A stretch of 64,000 nt of DNA from Anaerolineaceae bacterium (GTDB taxonomy: Bacteria > Chloroflexota > Anaerolineae > Aggregatilineales > Phototrophicaceae): NCBI GenBank assembly GCA_020634165.1, contig JACKCF010000001.1:496001-560000 (forward strand), in the 5' to 3' direction. Position 1 is the stretch's first letter. Each line of letters starts with the position of its first letter. Both the position numbers and the translations under genes were made by a program. Below the pieces are notes generated by a model, which saw only the letters and a program-made list of their open reading frames with translations, was not told the DNA's origin and made no database searches. Positions 46,218 to 54,783 of the stretch are shown here, piece after piece.

Positions 46218-47282
46218 TTACTGTGCCCATACCTGCCGACTTGTATGTACAGGCCCACCTGTTTCCAGGGATTCTGCGATCTTAATGTCCAGATAGCGAT
46301 CCTGGCAGGCTTCCGCCAGCGGGTAAAAGGCATCCGCGCCGCCGACGTACTCCGCCATCTTGGCCATGCACTGCCCGATGGCGATGTCCTCATCGTTAAT
46401 CGCCGCCGGAGCAAATGGATTTTCGTAGACCCATTCGCTGCCCAGTTGAATCCCCTTAAAGTGATAGCCTTCCAGGTTGCCGCTTTCGCCTGCGTTCAAC
46501 CGCAGGAAAGTCAGCTCAATCGGTGTGCGATGGTCCTTCAGGTAGCGTACGGTGTCGTTAATCAGCTCGCCGCGATCCCCGCGGACAAGGATGCGCTGCT
46601 TGCGAATATACGAGCGATACTGGTCATTGGTAAAGTCAAACACGCCGAGCTTATCGCCGAAGTTCAATGTGGCAATCGTCTGCACCGAGTCCCTAGTGGT
46701 TTCCTCGTCGGGCAGGCCATGCCGTTCCAGCCCGGCCACAATCGGCGAAGTGAACTGCAAGGCACTGATGGTCGCGTCTTCATAGCCGATGCCTAGCAAG
46801 CGCCGAATCAGGCTGATACCATGATAGCCATGCGCGACTGACACCTGTGCCTGCGTTACCGTGCCCAGTTTGCCGCTGTTGGCCAGGTCGATGCGGGCGG
46901 CGTGATGCGGTTGCAAATGATACTGCTCCGCGACAGCGATCTTCGCCCCATTCTGCACCAGCTTGTATAACGCTTCCATCTCGGCAATGCTGCGCGCCGG
47001 AGGTGTCTCACTCAATACAGGGAAATTCTTTTCGGCTAGTTCGGTTATCAGCCCCGGATTCACATCCCAGGGCACGCTGGTGATGACGAACAGCGGCTTC
47101 TGCGCCAGCATCGCATCCAGCGACCCGAACAGGGGCACATCATACGGCTTGACCCAGTCTTTTGCCTTCTCCACATCCCGCGTGACGACACCCACACACT
47201 CGAACAGATCGGGTCGTGCATTTGCCACCCGCAGGAAAAATGTCGTTCGCCAGCCAGTGCCAACAGCGCCAAAACGTATCAT
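46218..47282 (-). CDS. Gfo/Idh/MocA-family oxidoreductase
   Basis: 354 residues. The Rossmann start IRFGAVGTGWRTTFF and SETPPARSIAEME (in place of the usual EKP-type motif: the lysine is absent) are seen, with NLEGYHFKGIQLGSEWVYENPF late in the sequence. Loss of the EKP lysine means its catalysis may differ from classical members. Its ATG overlaps the GH67 stop as TGATG, so the two are translationally coupled. The glucuronate context suggests oxidation or reduction of a uronic acid or derivative, perhaps replacing a missing fructuronate reductase. That is inference. Confidence 0.85.
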   Translation of the reverse strand: MIRFGAVGTGWRTTFFLRVANARPDLFECVGVVTRDVEKAKDWVKPYDVPLFGSLDAMLAQKPLFVITSVPWDVNPGLITELAEKNFPVLSETPPARSIAEMEALYKLVQNGAKIAVAEQYHLQPHHAARIDLANSGKLGTVTQAQVSVAHGYHGISLIRRLLGIGYEDATISALQFTSPIVAGLERHGLPDEETTRDSVQTIATLNFGDKLGVFDFTNDQYRSYIRKQRILVRGDRGELINDTVRYLKDHRTPIELTFLRLNAGESGNLEGYHFKGIQLGSEWVYENPFAPAAINDEDIAIGQCMAKMAEYVGGADAFYPLAEACQDRYLDIKIAESLETGGPVHTSRQVWAQ

Positions 47283-49417
47283 CAGTTTGATCCAATCTTG
47301 CCGAAGCGTCGCTCAGGGATGCCCGGCACATAGTAATGAACAATGCTTCTGTAATAGTCGAGGTCGTGCTCCGGTGGTTCGACGCCATCTGGAATTGGTT
47401 TGCCATGGAACGACTGGAAGTAAGTGATGCAGGCATCGCGCCACCAGCGGGCTTCTCGCTCCTGGACCATCAGCAGATCACTGACGTGTTTGTAGCGCGC
47501 CGTGTCGATTTTGCCCTCTAGCGATTGCCACGTCTGCTGCATCTGTCGCACATCATCCACGCCTTCCTGATACATCAGGCACATTTCATCCCACAGCGTC
47601 CGGCCCGATTTCATCCGGTAATCCCAGGGTACATGATGGAACCACAGCAACATGTTTTCTGGGCAGCTATCGACGTTTGCCAGTTGGTCGCGATAGGGCG
47701 GGTTATACAGGCTGACCGCGTCACTGCCCGTAGCCGTCCGGTCGAAACCCACGCTCTCGGCATCCGCCTGATGATAATAAACAGCGGTCCAATCGGGACG
47801 GATGCCATCGACCCAGGGACCAGGCCCATAATGGTGCCCGACTTCAAAGATATGATGTAGTCCCAGCGGCATCATATACTTAACCACCGCCTCGCGTGAG
47901 TCGATCATCATCTTGATGGCCGTTTTGACGAATTGCTCATCATTGCTGAACGTCATCCGCAGCCATTCATCCGCGATCTGCTCCGAAGACAGTTCGTAGT
48001 CCCATGCCAGCCGACCGTAAGCGTACCAGTTGGCCGCCGCGAACGGATGTCCGCACCAGTTACGATCATCGCCGATGTTGGTCACCGCCGCCATGCCGCT
48101 CATGTCATGCCCATCCAGGCTGCCATCGACTACCCTCGCTACTATCGAGCCAGCGCCGTCGCAGTAGGTATCGGCATTCAACGTTTCTTTGAACAGCGGC
48201 GCCAGATACACCAGATGCGTCGCAAAGCCCAGGTATTCCTGCGTGATCTGTACCTCCAGCATCAGCGGTGTCTTGGGCATAGCCCCGAACAGCGGGTGAT
48301 GGGGTTCGCGTGGTTGGAAGTCAATCGGGCCATTTTTGACTTGCAGCAGGGCATTTTTCTTAAAGGTGCCATCCTGCGGAACCAACTGCGAATTAGCCTG
48401 CTTAAAGCGGTCTTCTTTGACATCGGCATCATAGACAAACGCTCGCCAGATGCAGATGCCGCCATGCGGTTCCAGCGCATCCGCCAGCATATTGGCCCCA
48501 TCGGCATGGATACGGCCGTAATCGTGTGGTCCGGGCTGCCCCTCGGAATTAGCCTTGACGACGAAGCCACCGAAGTCCGGCAGAATGTTGTAAATCTGGT
48601 CAACTTTGTCTTTCCACCAGGCGGCCACATCGGCATCCAGCGGGTCGGCAGTGCTCAGGCCACCAATCTCCATCGGCGCACTGAAGCGCGCTGTCAAAAA
48701 CACCTGCACCCCATATGGCCGAAAAACTTCAGCCAGCGCTGCCACTTTGTGCAGATATGGCTCGGTCAGAATCAGTGCATTGGCGTTGACGTTGGTCAGC
48801 ACGGTTGCATTCAGGCCGATAGAGGCACAGGCGCGCGCATAGTCTGTATAGCGTGGGCTGATGAAATGCGGCAGCTTGTGCCAATCCCACAGCGAATGCC
48901 CCGCGAAGCCGCGCTCAATCGTACCATCCAGATTATCCCAGTGATTGAGCATGCGCAGCTTAACCTTCGGCGCGCTGACGATGTGCAGCCCATCCAGCGA
49001 TTGATGGGTTTGCAGCAGCCGCAAAAATGCGAACACCCCATACAGCAGGCCCTTATCCGTATTGGCCGCAATGACATTGATGGTATGAACGTCCATCTTA
49101 TGCCGCTTGATGACATAGCCCTCGTCACCAACAGAAGCCAGTTCTTTCAGGTCCAGCGTATCAATAAAGCCTGAGCTTGTGGGCGTACCACATACCACTG
49201 CGCCATTCAGGGATGGTTTTTCAATCCAATCTTGCTCCGGCCCTAGCAACCCATCTAAACCCCGTTCGAGTTCCGCCTGTGCAGCGGCCTCAATAGGGGT
49301 ATTTGCGTTAAACTTAATATGGGTAACCTGCTGCCGATAACTGGCCAGCAATTCCTCATCTTCGATCAGGTTGTAGCGCAGCCAGAGTTCATAACCATCT
49401 TCGTTCTTCAAAACCAT
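47282..49417 (-). CDS. aguA: GH67 alpha-glucuronidase
   Basis: 711 residues, the normal size for family 67. It would remove 4-O-methyl-glucuronic acid from the ends of short xylo-oligosaccharides. Family landmarks are NHWDNLDGTIERGFAGHSLWDW, the likely acid glutamate in VKANSEGQPGPHDYGR, GICIWRAFVYD, and HHIFEVGHHYGPGPW. FHHVPWDYRMKSGRTLWDE and YYRSIVHYYVPGIP are near the end. No signal peptide, so it acts on imported oligosaccharides. It overlaps the Gfo/Idh gene (TGATG) and lies downstream of uxuA with a repeat cluster between them. It is strong evidence for glucuronoxylan use. Confidence 0.95.
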   Translation of the reverse strand: MVLKNEDGYELWLRYNLIEDEELLASYRQQVTHIKFNANTPIEAAAQAELERGLDGLLGPEQDWIEKPSLNGAVVCGTPTSSGFIDTLDLKELASVGDEGYVIKRHKMDVHTINVIAANTDKGLLYGVFAFLRLLQTHQSLDGLHIVSAPKVKLRMLNHWDNLDGTIERGFAGHSLWDWHKLPHFISPRYTDYARACASIGLNATVLTNVNANALILTEPYLHKVAALAEVFRPYGVQVFLTARFSAPMEIGGLSTADPLDADVAAWWKDKVDQIYNILPDFGGFVVKANSEGQPGPHDYGRIHADGANMLADALEPHGGICIWRAFVYDADVKEDRFKQANSQLVPQDGTFKKNALLQVKNGPIDFQPREPHHPLFGAMPKTPLMLEVQITQEYLGFATHLVYLAPLFKETLNADTYCDGAGSIVARVVDGSLDGHDMSGMAAVTNIGDDRNWCGHPFAAANWYAYGRLAWDYELSSEQIADEWLRMTFSNDEQFVKTAIKMMIDSREAVVKYMMPLGLHHIFEVGHHYGPGPWVDGIRPDWTAVYYHQADAESVGFDRTATGSDAVSLYNPPYRDQLANVDSCPENMLLWFHHVPWDYRMKSGRTLWDEMCLMYQEGVDDVRQMQQTWQSLEGKIDTARYKHVSDLLMVQEREARWWRDACITYFQSFHGKPIPDGVEPPEHDLDYYRSIVHYYVPGIPERRFGKIGSN

Positions 49418-49455
49418 TTTTTGCCCGTTCTTTCAAATCATTTGAATTTTTACTA

Positions 49456-49629
49456 CCGTAGGGACACAGTAAGCCGCGTCTGGTCCAAGTTCGCACATGT
49501 CCGTAGGGACACAGTAAGCCGCGTCTGGTCCAAGTTCGTACATGCTCCGTAGGGACACAGCACGCTGTGTCCGGACCAAGACTGCCCAAGCCCCGTGTCA
49601 TGCCCGTAGGGGCACAATATATTGTGCCC
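49456..49629. repeat. Cluster of four CGTAGGG-type palindromic repeats
   Basis: Units begin at 49456, 49501, 49547 and 49603, each with CCGTAGGG(A/G)CAC. The first two are near-identical 38-base copies continuing AGTAAGCCGCGTCTGG. The third and fourth have clearly self-complementary cores (GGACACAGC...GCTGTGTCC and GGGCACAATATATTGTGCCC). They fill the gap between the uxuA and GH67 genes. Spacing is irregular and there are only four units, so this is not a CRISPR array. Confidence 0.8.
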
Positions 49630-49643
49630 TCGTTGAAAAGCTG

Positions 49644-50672
49644 TTACTTCTCCAACCCCTGCCACAGCCCATACAAATACATCGCCGCCAGCGCCCGATC
49701 ATACAATCCATACCCGACGCGCCCTGTCTCACCCCAGATCATACGCCCATGATCCGGTCGCAGCGGTCCTTCAAAGCCTATGTCGATCAGTGCTTGCATG
49801 ATGGCTGGCATATCAATATGGGTAGAGTCGGTGTGAGCGACCTCGTAAAAGCTCTGGAAACTCGTCAGCGTGACATTCCGTAGATGCACAAAATGAATCC
49901 GATCTGCGAACTGCCGCACCATCGCGGGCAAATCGTTATTCGGCGATGTCCCCAATGACCCCGTGCAAAAGGTCAGCCCGTTATGTTTTGAAGGAACCGC
50001 ATCCAGTATTCGCTGGATCGACTTTGCATCCCGAACAATGCGCGGCAGCCCCATGATCGACCAGGGCGGGTCATCGGGATGGATTGCCAGCAAGACGCCT
50101 GCTTCTTCCGCCGCCGGAATCACGCGCTCCAGAAAATAGACTAGATTCTCGAACAGGGCATCGTCGTCGATCTGGCTGTACTCAGCCAGCACCGCCTGGA
50201 CCTGTTCGCCAGTGAATCCATGCGCCCACGCGACCCGCGCCTCAAAGCCTTTGGATAGGTCATAGTCCAGCATCGCCTGATGCTCGTACAGCGTCACCAT
50301 CGATTTATCCGGTAACTGGTAAGCCAGGTCTGTCCGCATCCAGTCGAACACCGGCATGAAGTTGTAGCACAGCACCGGAATCCCGGCCTTGCCCATATTC
50401 CGCACACTCTCACAAAACACATCAATCAGACCATTACGCTCTGGCAGACCTTTTTTGATGCTTTCATGAACCGCGATGCTTTCGATGACATCCAGGCTCA
50501 GGCCCTGTGCTTCCACGGTCTGCTTGATGCCCTCGAAATCGTCCACGCTCCAGACATCACCAGCCACTTTGCCTTCCAATGTGCCGACGATACCCGTCAC
50601 CACCGGAATCTGCCTGATCTGTTCCAGGCTGACCGTATCGCCCTCACCGAACCAGCGCCATGTCAATCTCAT
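49644..50672 (-). CDS. uxuA: Mannonate dehydratase
   Basis: 342 residues matching UxuA, which dehydrates D-mannonate to 2-keto-3-deoxygluconate in glucuronate catabolism. Conserved segments are LTWRWFGEGDTVSLEQIRQIP, VHESIKKG, VLCYNFMPVFDWMRTDL, metal-site AIHPDDPPWSIMGLPRI, and PDHGRMIWGE near the C terminus. It is shorter than E. coli UxuA (about 394) but normal for the Gram-positive/Chloroflexi type. GGCGGAG lies before the ATG. It is upstream of GH67 on the same strand; the repeat cluster between may separate or modulate the messages. Confidence 0.95.
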   Translation of the reverse strand: MRLTWRWFGEGDTVSLEQIRQIPVVTGIVGTLEGKVAGDVWSVDDFEGIKQTVEAQGLSLDVIESIAVHESIKKGLPERNGLIDVFCESVRNMGKAGIPVLCYNFMPVFDWMRTDLAYQLPDKSMVTLYEHQAMLDYDLSKGFEARVAWAHGFTGEQVQAVLAEYSQIDDDALFENLVYFLERVIPAAEEAGVLLAIHPDDPPWSIMGLPRIVRDAKSIQRILDAVPSKHNGLTFCTGSLGTSPNNDLPAMVRQFADRIHFVHLRNVTLTSFQSFYEVAHTDSTHIDMPAIMQALIDIGFEGPLRPDHGRMIWGETGRVGYGLYDRALAAMYLYGLWQGLEK

Positions 50673-50716
50673 ATTTTTGCTCCGCCCTGGGATTCTGTAT
50701 CACCTGATTACAGTCT

Positions 50717-50743
50717 CCCGTAGGGACGCAGCATGCTGCGTCC
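50717..50743. repeat. CGTAGGG-type palindromic repeat, single copy
   Basis: CCCGTAGGGACGCAGC-ATGCTGCGTCC: the core GGACGCAGCATGCTGCGTCC is a perfect 20-base palindrome. It lies between uxuA and the IS110 transposase. Confidence 0.75.
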
Positions 50744-50794
50744 ATTTATTATCATTAAAACGATCTATCTATCGCAGAGATACGGTGTTAAAAG

Positions 50795-51793
50795 TCAAGC
50801 AGTAAGAAGTAGATCAGGATAAGTCGGATCATAGTCACGGTGCTTGACAACGCAGGCCCAGGCGAGATGAACCAACTTACGAGCAACAGCGATGCGGGCA
50901 ACTTGCTTGACTTTACCCTGACCGACTTTCTTGTTGTAGAACGCTTTGAGAGTGGGATTGAATTGGATGGCAGCGCCTGCGGCCATATAGAGAGCTTGTC
51001 GCAGTTTGGGATGCCCACCACCGATAGTAGAGCGCTTGTGTAGGCTACGACCAGACTGACGGTGGTGAGGAACGAGTCCCGCATAAGCAGCCGCCTGCTG
51101 TGGCGTATCACAGCGCGAGAAAGCCTGGGTCGTGACCAGCAACCAGGCAGTGGTGACTGTGCCCATACCTGGAATCGAGAGGAGATGTTGGGCAGCTTGT
51201 TGCCATTGGGAATCAGAGGCCAGCAGCAATTCAATCTGTTCAAGTAGCTGCTTGGCTTGTTTTTTGAGAGTGGCAATATGCCGTTTGACCTGAGTGATAA
51301 TGGCTGTTGGTGCATGAGGATCGTGCTGCAAGGCATGCAATCGATTACGCTCCTGAGTCGCCATTTTCAGTAGATCATCGCGACGCTCCAACACATGTCG
51401 CAACTGGTGACAGATGGTAGCTGGCGGTGTCCACAGGTCAGGGCAGATCAGACGAGCGAAGTCAGACAACAACTGGGCATCGACCGCGTCCGTTTTACTT
51501 CGCTTCAATTGCATTTGACCAAAACGTCTGGCTTGCATAGGATTGATCACACTCACGCAATACCCAAGCTCATGCAGGAACAAAGCAAGCTTGAGCCAGT
51601 AGTTGCCTGTCGCTTCCATGACGATATGAATGTGTTTAGGGGCTACGATTTGACTTAAGGTCTGATGTAGGTGCTCATAATCGCTGAGGGTCTGGGCTAA
51701 CGCCATCTGGCCTGTTTGCTTGGTCTGTGTTACTTGCCAGTAAAGGGACAAACTTTCAGCTGCAATATCGATACCGATATATAGTTTGAACAT
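50795..51793 (-). CDS. IS110-family transposase (DEDD recombinase)
   Basis: 332 residues, apparently full length. The N-terminal RuvC-like DEDD catalytic set is present: D9 (YIGIDIA), E60 (VMEATGNYW), D102 and D105 (SKTDAVDAQLL). A central coiled coil (about 140-195) precedes a helix-hairpin-helix-like LLSIPGMGTVTTAWLL. The C-terminal Tnp domain has HHRQSGRSLHKRSTIGGG, where S247/S250 are candidates for the serine nucleophile. IS110 enzymes work as serine recombinases guided by a bridge RNA. No frameshift is seen, so the element may be active. Confidence 0.93.
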   Translation of the reverse strand: MFKLYIGIDIAAESLSLYWQVTQTKQTGQMALAQTLSDYEHLHQTLSQIVAPKHIHIVMEATGNYWLKLALFLHELGYCVSVINPMQARRFGQMQLKRSKTDAVDAQLLSDFARLICPDLWTPPATICHQLRHVLERRDDLLKMATQERNRLHALQHDPHAPTAIITQVKRHIATLKKQAKQLLEQIELLLASDSQWQQAAQHLLSIPGMGTVTTAWLLVTTQAFSRCDTPQQAAAYAGLVPHHRQSGRSLHKRSTIGGGHPKLRQALYMAAGAAIQFNPTLKAFYNKKVGQGKVKQVARIAVARKLVHLAWACVVKHRDYDPTYPDLLLTA

Positions 51794-51799
51794 GATGCC

Positions 51800-52010
51800 A
51801 CTCTTTCCATCCTATCTTGGCCTATCTGGTACAATTTCAGCCTGTGAACAGAGTCGGCTCTTGCCTCATGGGATACGTCGTCTCGGCGACTGGATACGGT
51901 TCAGACTCGACTCTGTTCCGCCTTCATGTTGGCGATTATTCTCTGCGTCGTAGTCTGTGCTACTTGCCACAAAACAACCTGACCAACTCGGCTGGCTCAG
52001 ATGTCTCATA
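51800..52010 (-). ncRNA. Candidate IS110 bridge RNA region
   Basis: The non-coding end upstream of the transposase is where IS110-group elements encode their bridge RNA. It holds an 11-bp perfect stem GAACAGAGTCG (51846-51856) / CGACTCTGTTC (51908-51918) enclosing a smaller GTCG/CGAC hairpin with an internal loop. Such nested stems are expected of bridge RNA target or donor loops. Strand and ends are inferred from the transposase orientation; no homology search was possible. Confidence 0.4.
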
Positions 52011-52110
52011 CTTTAACATCTGGCCTACCTTCTAACATATGAGGCACGAAATATTGCCCTAAACATATGAAAACAGCTCCATACCTGCCGCCAGGTTACT
52101 CAGCAAGGCA

Positions 52111-52146
52111 TCCTTCCTCCTTCGGGGGAAGGACCGAGGATGGGGG
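52111..52146. repeat. TCCTTC-type hairpin repeat with GACCGAGGATGGGG tail
   Basis: TCCTTCCTCCTTC is partly complementary to GGGGGAAGGA and is followed by CCGAGGATGGGGG, as in the copy at 44927. Confidence 0.65.
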
Positions 52147-52302
52147 TCTCCATCATGGATACAAGCCTATTGTGCCCTTATCATTCCTGTTGCCGCAACT
52201 GACTCTCCCCCAATTGGACCGCATGTGGACCTACATCAATATAACCATGCTCCGCCACATCCTATACAATATAGGAACTTGCCAACACCCTGGAGGTGCT
52301 AC

Positions 52303-53502
52303 ATGTCAAAGGGACGTGTTTATGACGATCCCCAGTTCCGCTACACCGACGCCTACAGTGGCCGCGAAGTCATCCGCCTGACGGATTACCTGGGCCATTC
52401 CAACCATTTTTATTTCACTGATCCCTGCTGGTTCAACGACAATAAATCCTTCTTCTTTATGTCAGACCGTGAAAATAAGAGCAATTTATTCCGTTATGAC
52501 CTTGAAGATGGCAAAATCACGCAGTTAACGGATTTCCAGACGCCAGGGCAGTCACGCGGCTGCTGGAGCGATGCCAATCAACGCCTCTATTACTGGCGCG
52601 ATCAAAAGATCATCGAACTAGACCCGGATACCTTTGAAGAGCGCGAAATCTACCAGGCCCCGCCGGATTGGGAACCGGAAGCCCGCGCCAACCCCACCGC
52701 CGATGGCAAATATGTCATCAGCCGTTTGCAGGAACATGTGCCGCAGGATCGCCCCGCGATTTCCTTTGCCTATTCCCGCTTCCACGAGATGTTCCACCGC
52801 AAGCCCCTGACGCAGATCATCCGCGTCGAAATCGCGACAGGCAATATGGAAGTCATCTTTGAAGACGAGCGCTTTATGACACACATCAACACCTCACACA
52901 AGCTGCCCAACATCATGACCTACTGCCACGAAGGCCCCTGGTACTTGGTCGAGCAGCGCATCTGGGGCCTGAACATCGAAACAGGCGAAACCTGGAAAAT
53001 CCGTCCCCAGGATGATGGTAAAGGGTATGCGGTCGGCCATGAATACTGGTTCCAGGATGGCGAAACCATTGGCTATCACGGCTTTCCCCGTGATGATCGC
53101 TTCGGCGGCGAGCATGTCTTCGGCCATATCAAGTGGGATAACAGCGCGCATGTCGAAGTGAGCTTCCCATTTCGCTCGACGCATTTCCAGAGCATGGACG
53201 AATCCATCATCGTTGGTGATGGCTCCCCGGCGGCAGTCTTCAGTCACCAGGGAGTGGCACGTCCCTTCATTCAGCTTTTCAAGTGGAATGGTGAGGACTA
53301 CGAAGGTCCGCGTGTTCTGGCCTACCATCGCAGCACCTTCAATGACCAGCACGCCCACCCGCACCCACGCTTCACGCCGGATGGCAAGTATGTCCTGTAT
53401 TCGTCCGATCTGACCGCATATAGCAATATGTATCTGGTGGAAGTCGGCGACTTTTATGATCTGCCGCTGCTGACCGATGACATCGCGCCGCAGCATACGT
53501 AA
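52303..53502 (+). CDS. Oligogalacturonate-lyase-like beta-propeller protein (PL22-like), copy 1
   Basis: 399 residues from the ATG at 52303, set by GGAGGTGC just upstream; an in-frame longer form lacks a ribosome site. WD40-like blades (HFYFTDPCWFNDNKSFFFMSDRENKSNLFRYDLEDGKITQLT) and the conserved metal-site region DQHAHPHPRFTPDGKYVLYSSDLT near the end match family PL22. There a Gln and His residues hold manganese. Such cytosolic enzymes cleave unsaturated di- or tri-galacturonates into keto-deoxyuronates. There is no signal peptide. It is followed 16 bases later by a clear paralogue. Substrate specificity in this group is not certain. Confidence 0.82.
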   Translation: MSKGRVYDDPQFRYTDAYSGREVIRLTDYLGHSNHFYFTDPCWFNDNKSFFFMSDRENKSNLFRYDLEDGKITQLTDFQTPGQSRGCWSDANQRLYYWRDQKIIELDPDTFEEREIYQAPPDWEPEARANPTADGKYVISRLQEHVPQDRPAISFAYSRFHEMFHRKPLTQIIRVEIATGNMEVIFEDERFMTHINTSHKLPNIMTYCHEGPWYLVEQRIWGLNIETGETWKIRPQDDGKGYAVGHEYWFQDGETIGYHGFPRDDRFGGEHVFGHIKWDNSAHVEVSFPFRSTHFQSMDESIIVGDGSPAAVFSHQGVARPFIQLFKWNGEDYEGPRVLAYHRSTFNDQHAHPHPRFTPDGKYVLYSSDLTAYSNMYLVEVGDFYDLPLLTDDIAPQHT

Positions 53503-53518
53503 TTCGGGTAGGTGATTG

Positions 53519-54727
53519 ATGCGCAAAGGCGATATCTACCACGACGATACATTTACATATCATGACCCATACAGTGGCCGCAAAGTTGCCCGCCTGACGG
53601 ATTATACGGGTCACTCAAATCATCTCTACTTCACTGACCCATGCTGGTTTAATGAAGGGCGCTCGTTTGTGTTCACTTCGGATCGTGGCGGCCACAGCAA
53701 CCTGTTCCGCTACGATCTGGATGACTACAAAATCACTCAGTTGACCGAGCTACAAGGTCGGAGCATCGAAAATGAGCGCGTCTTTGACCATCGACCCGCC
53801 GGAGCCTATAGCGCCGTCAATCACAGGCACTACTACTGGTGGCAGAACGGCCTGTATGAGCTTGATGTTGACACCTGTGAGGAACGGTTGGTTTATCAGG
53901 CCCCGTCGGATAAAGTGCTTGGGATTCATGGCATCACCTCAGCCGATGGTCGCTACGTCTGCAACATGATGCGCGACCGCGTCGATGGCGATGCGCCGAC
54001 GACTATTGATTATCCTTATTCACATTTTCCGCACCTGTACCCATCCAGGCCCCTGACGCAGGTCATTCGCGTGGAAATCAGCACAGGCGAGATGCAGGTC
54101 GTTCACGAAGATCATCGCTTCATGACCCACGTCAACCTGTCGCCGACCATGCCCGACATTCTGACGTTTTGCCATGAAGGCCCCTGGCATCAGGTCGAGC
54201 AGCGCATCTGGGGCCTGAACATCCAGACAGGGGCGACCTGGAAAATTCGCCCACAGGATGACGACAATTTCGCCATCGGCCATGAGTATTGGTTCGACGA
54301 TGGTGAGCATATTGGCTATCATGGCCGTCCACGCGATGGCAAAGGCGACCATGTTTTTGGCTATGTCAGATGGGACAACAGCGAAAAAGTCGAAGTGCGC
54401 TTTCCGTTTCACTCGTTCCACTTTGCCAGCAATGGCCACCAGATGATCGTTGGTGATGGCACGCGCGTGTTCAGCCACCCGGATGAACCCTTCATCCAGC
54501 TTTTTAAGTGGGATGGCGAGCGTTACATTGGTCCCAGGGTGCTCGCGATGCACCGCAGCACCTTTAATGGACAGCATGCGCATTGTCATCCGCGCTTTAC
54601 ACCGGATGATAAACAGGTACTCTATACATCTGATCTGACGGGTTACTCGAATATGTATCTGGTCGAGGTTGGTGATTTCGAGGATTTGCCGCTGCTCACG
54701 GCTGATATAAAGCCTCAACTTACTTAA
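53519..54727 (+). CDS. Oligogalacturonate-lyase-like beta-propeller protein (PL22-like), copy 2
   Basis: 402 residues from the ATG at 53519 (GGTAGGTG upstream). It is collinear with copy 1 over its whole length, for example GHSNHLYFTDPCWFNEGRSF, FCHEGPWHQVEQRIWGLNI and GQHAHCHPRFTPDDKQVLY. In the metal-site motif the middle proline of copy 1 (HAHPHP) is cysteine (HAHCHP), and blade 2-3 loops differ (RSIENERVFDHRPAGAYS). A tandem duplication followed by divergence suggests different oligosaccharide preference. It is co-transcribed with copy 1. Whether both are catalytic is unknown. Confidence 0.8.
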   Translation: MRKGDIYHDDTFTYHDPYSGRKVARLTDYTGHSNHLYFTDPCWFNEGRSFVFTSDRGGHSNLFRYDLDDYKITQLTELQGRSIENERVFDHRPAGAYSAVNHRHYYWWQNGLYELDVDTCEERLVYQAPSDKVLGIHGITSADGRYVCNMMRDRVDGDAPTTIDYPYSHFPHLYPSRPLTQVIRVEISTGEMQVVHEDHRFMTHVNLSPTMPDILTFCHEGPWHQVEQRIWGLNIQTGATWKIRPQDDDNFAIGHEYWFDDGEHIGYHGRPRDGKGDHVFGYVRWDNSEKVEVRFPFHSFHFASNGHQMIVGDGTRVFSHPDEPFIQLFKWDGERYIGPRVLAMHRSTFNGQHAHCHPRFTPDDKQVLYTSDLTGYSNMYLVEVGDFEDLPLLTADIKPQLT

Positions 54728-54783
54728 ACAACGACTCGCTGTATCATAGTAACGAGAGAGCGCACGTAACTAGGGAAGAGACA

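Larger units (their letters stand above)
50750..52050 (-). mobile_element. IS110-family insertion sequence (ends approximate)
   Basis: The transposase plus a ~250-base non-coding flank on its upstream side fits the IS110 layout, which lacks terminal inverted repeats. The exact ends cannot be fixed from one copy. I bracket them between the repeat at 50717-50743 and the change of sequence near 52050. Confidence 0.5.
51794..52302. other. Gene-free interval: IS110 end, repeat, and promoter of the PL22-like genes
   Basis: The first ~250 bases are the IS110 non-coding end. A TCCTTC-type repeat follows at 52111-52146. The last part is the leader of the PL22-like gene, with the inverted pair CCTATA-CAA-TATAGG at 52261-52275 and ribosome site GGAGGTGC before the ATG at 52303. 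No protein gene is supported. Confidence 0.65.

Noticed and set aside
47933..49174. 413-codon plus-strand frame
   Set aside because: It lies entirely antisense to the GH67 gene, which has clear motifs on the other strand; it is a shadow of codon bias.
49456..49629. Possible CRISPR array
   Set aside because: Only four units, unequal length and spacing, palindromic cores of different sequence and no cas genes nearby.
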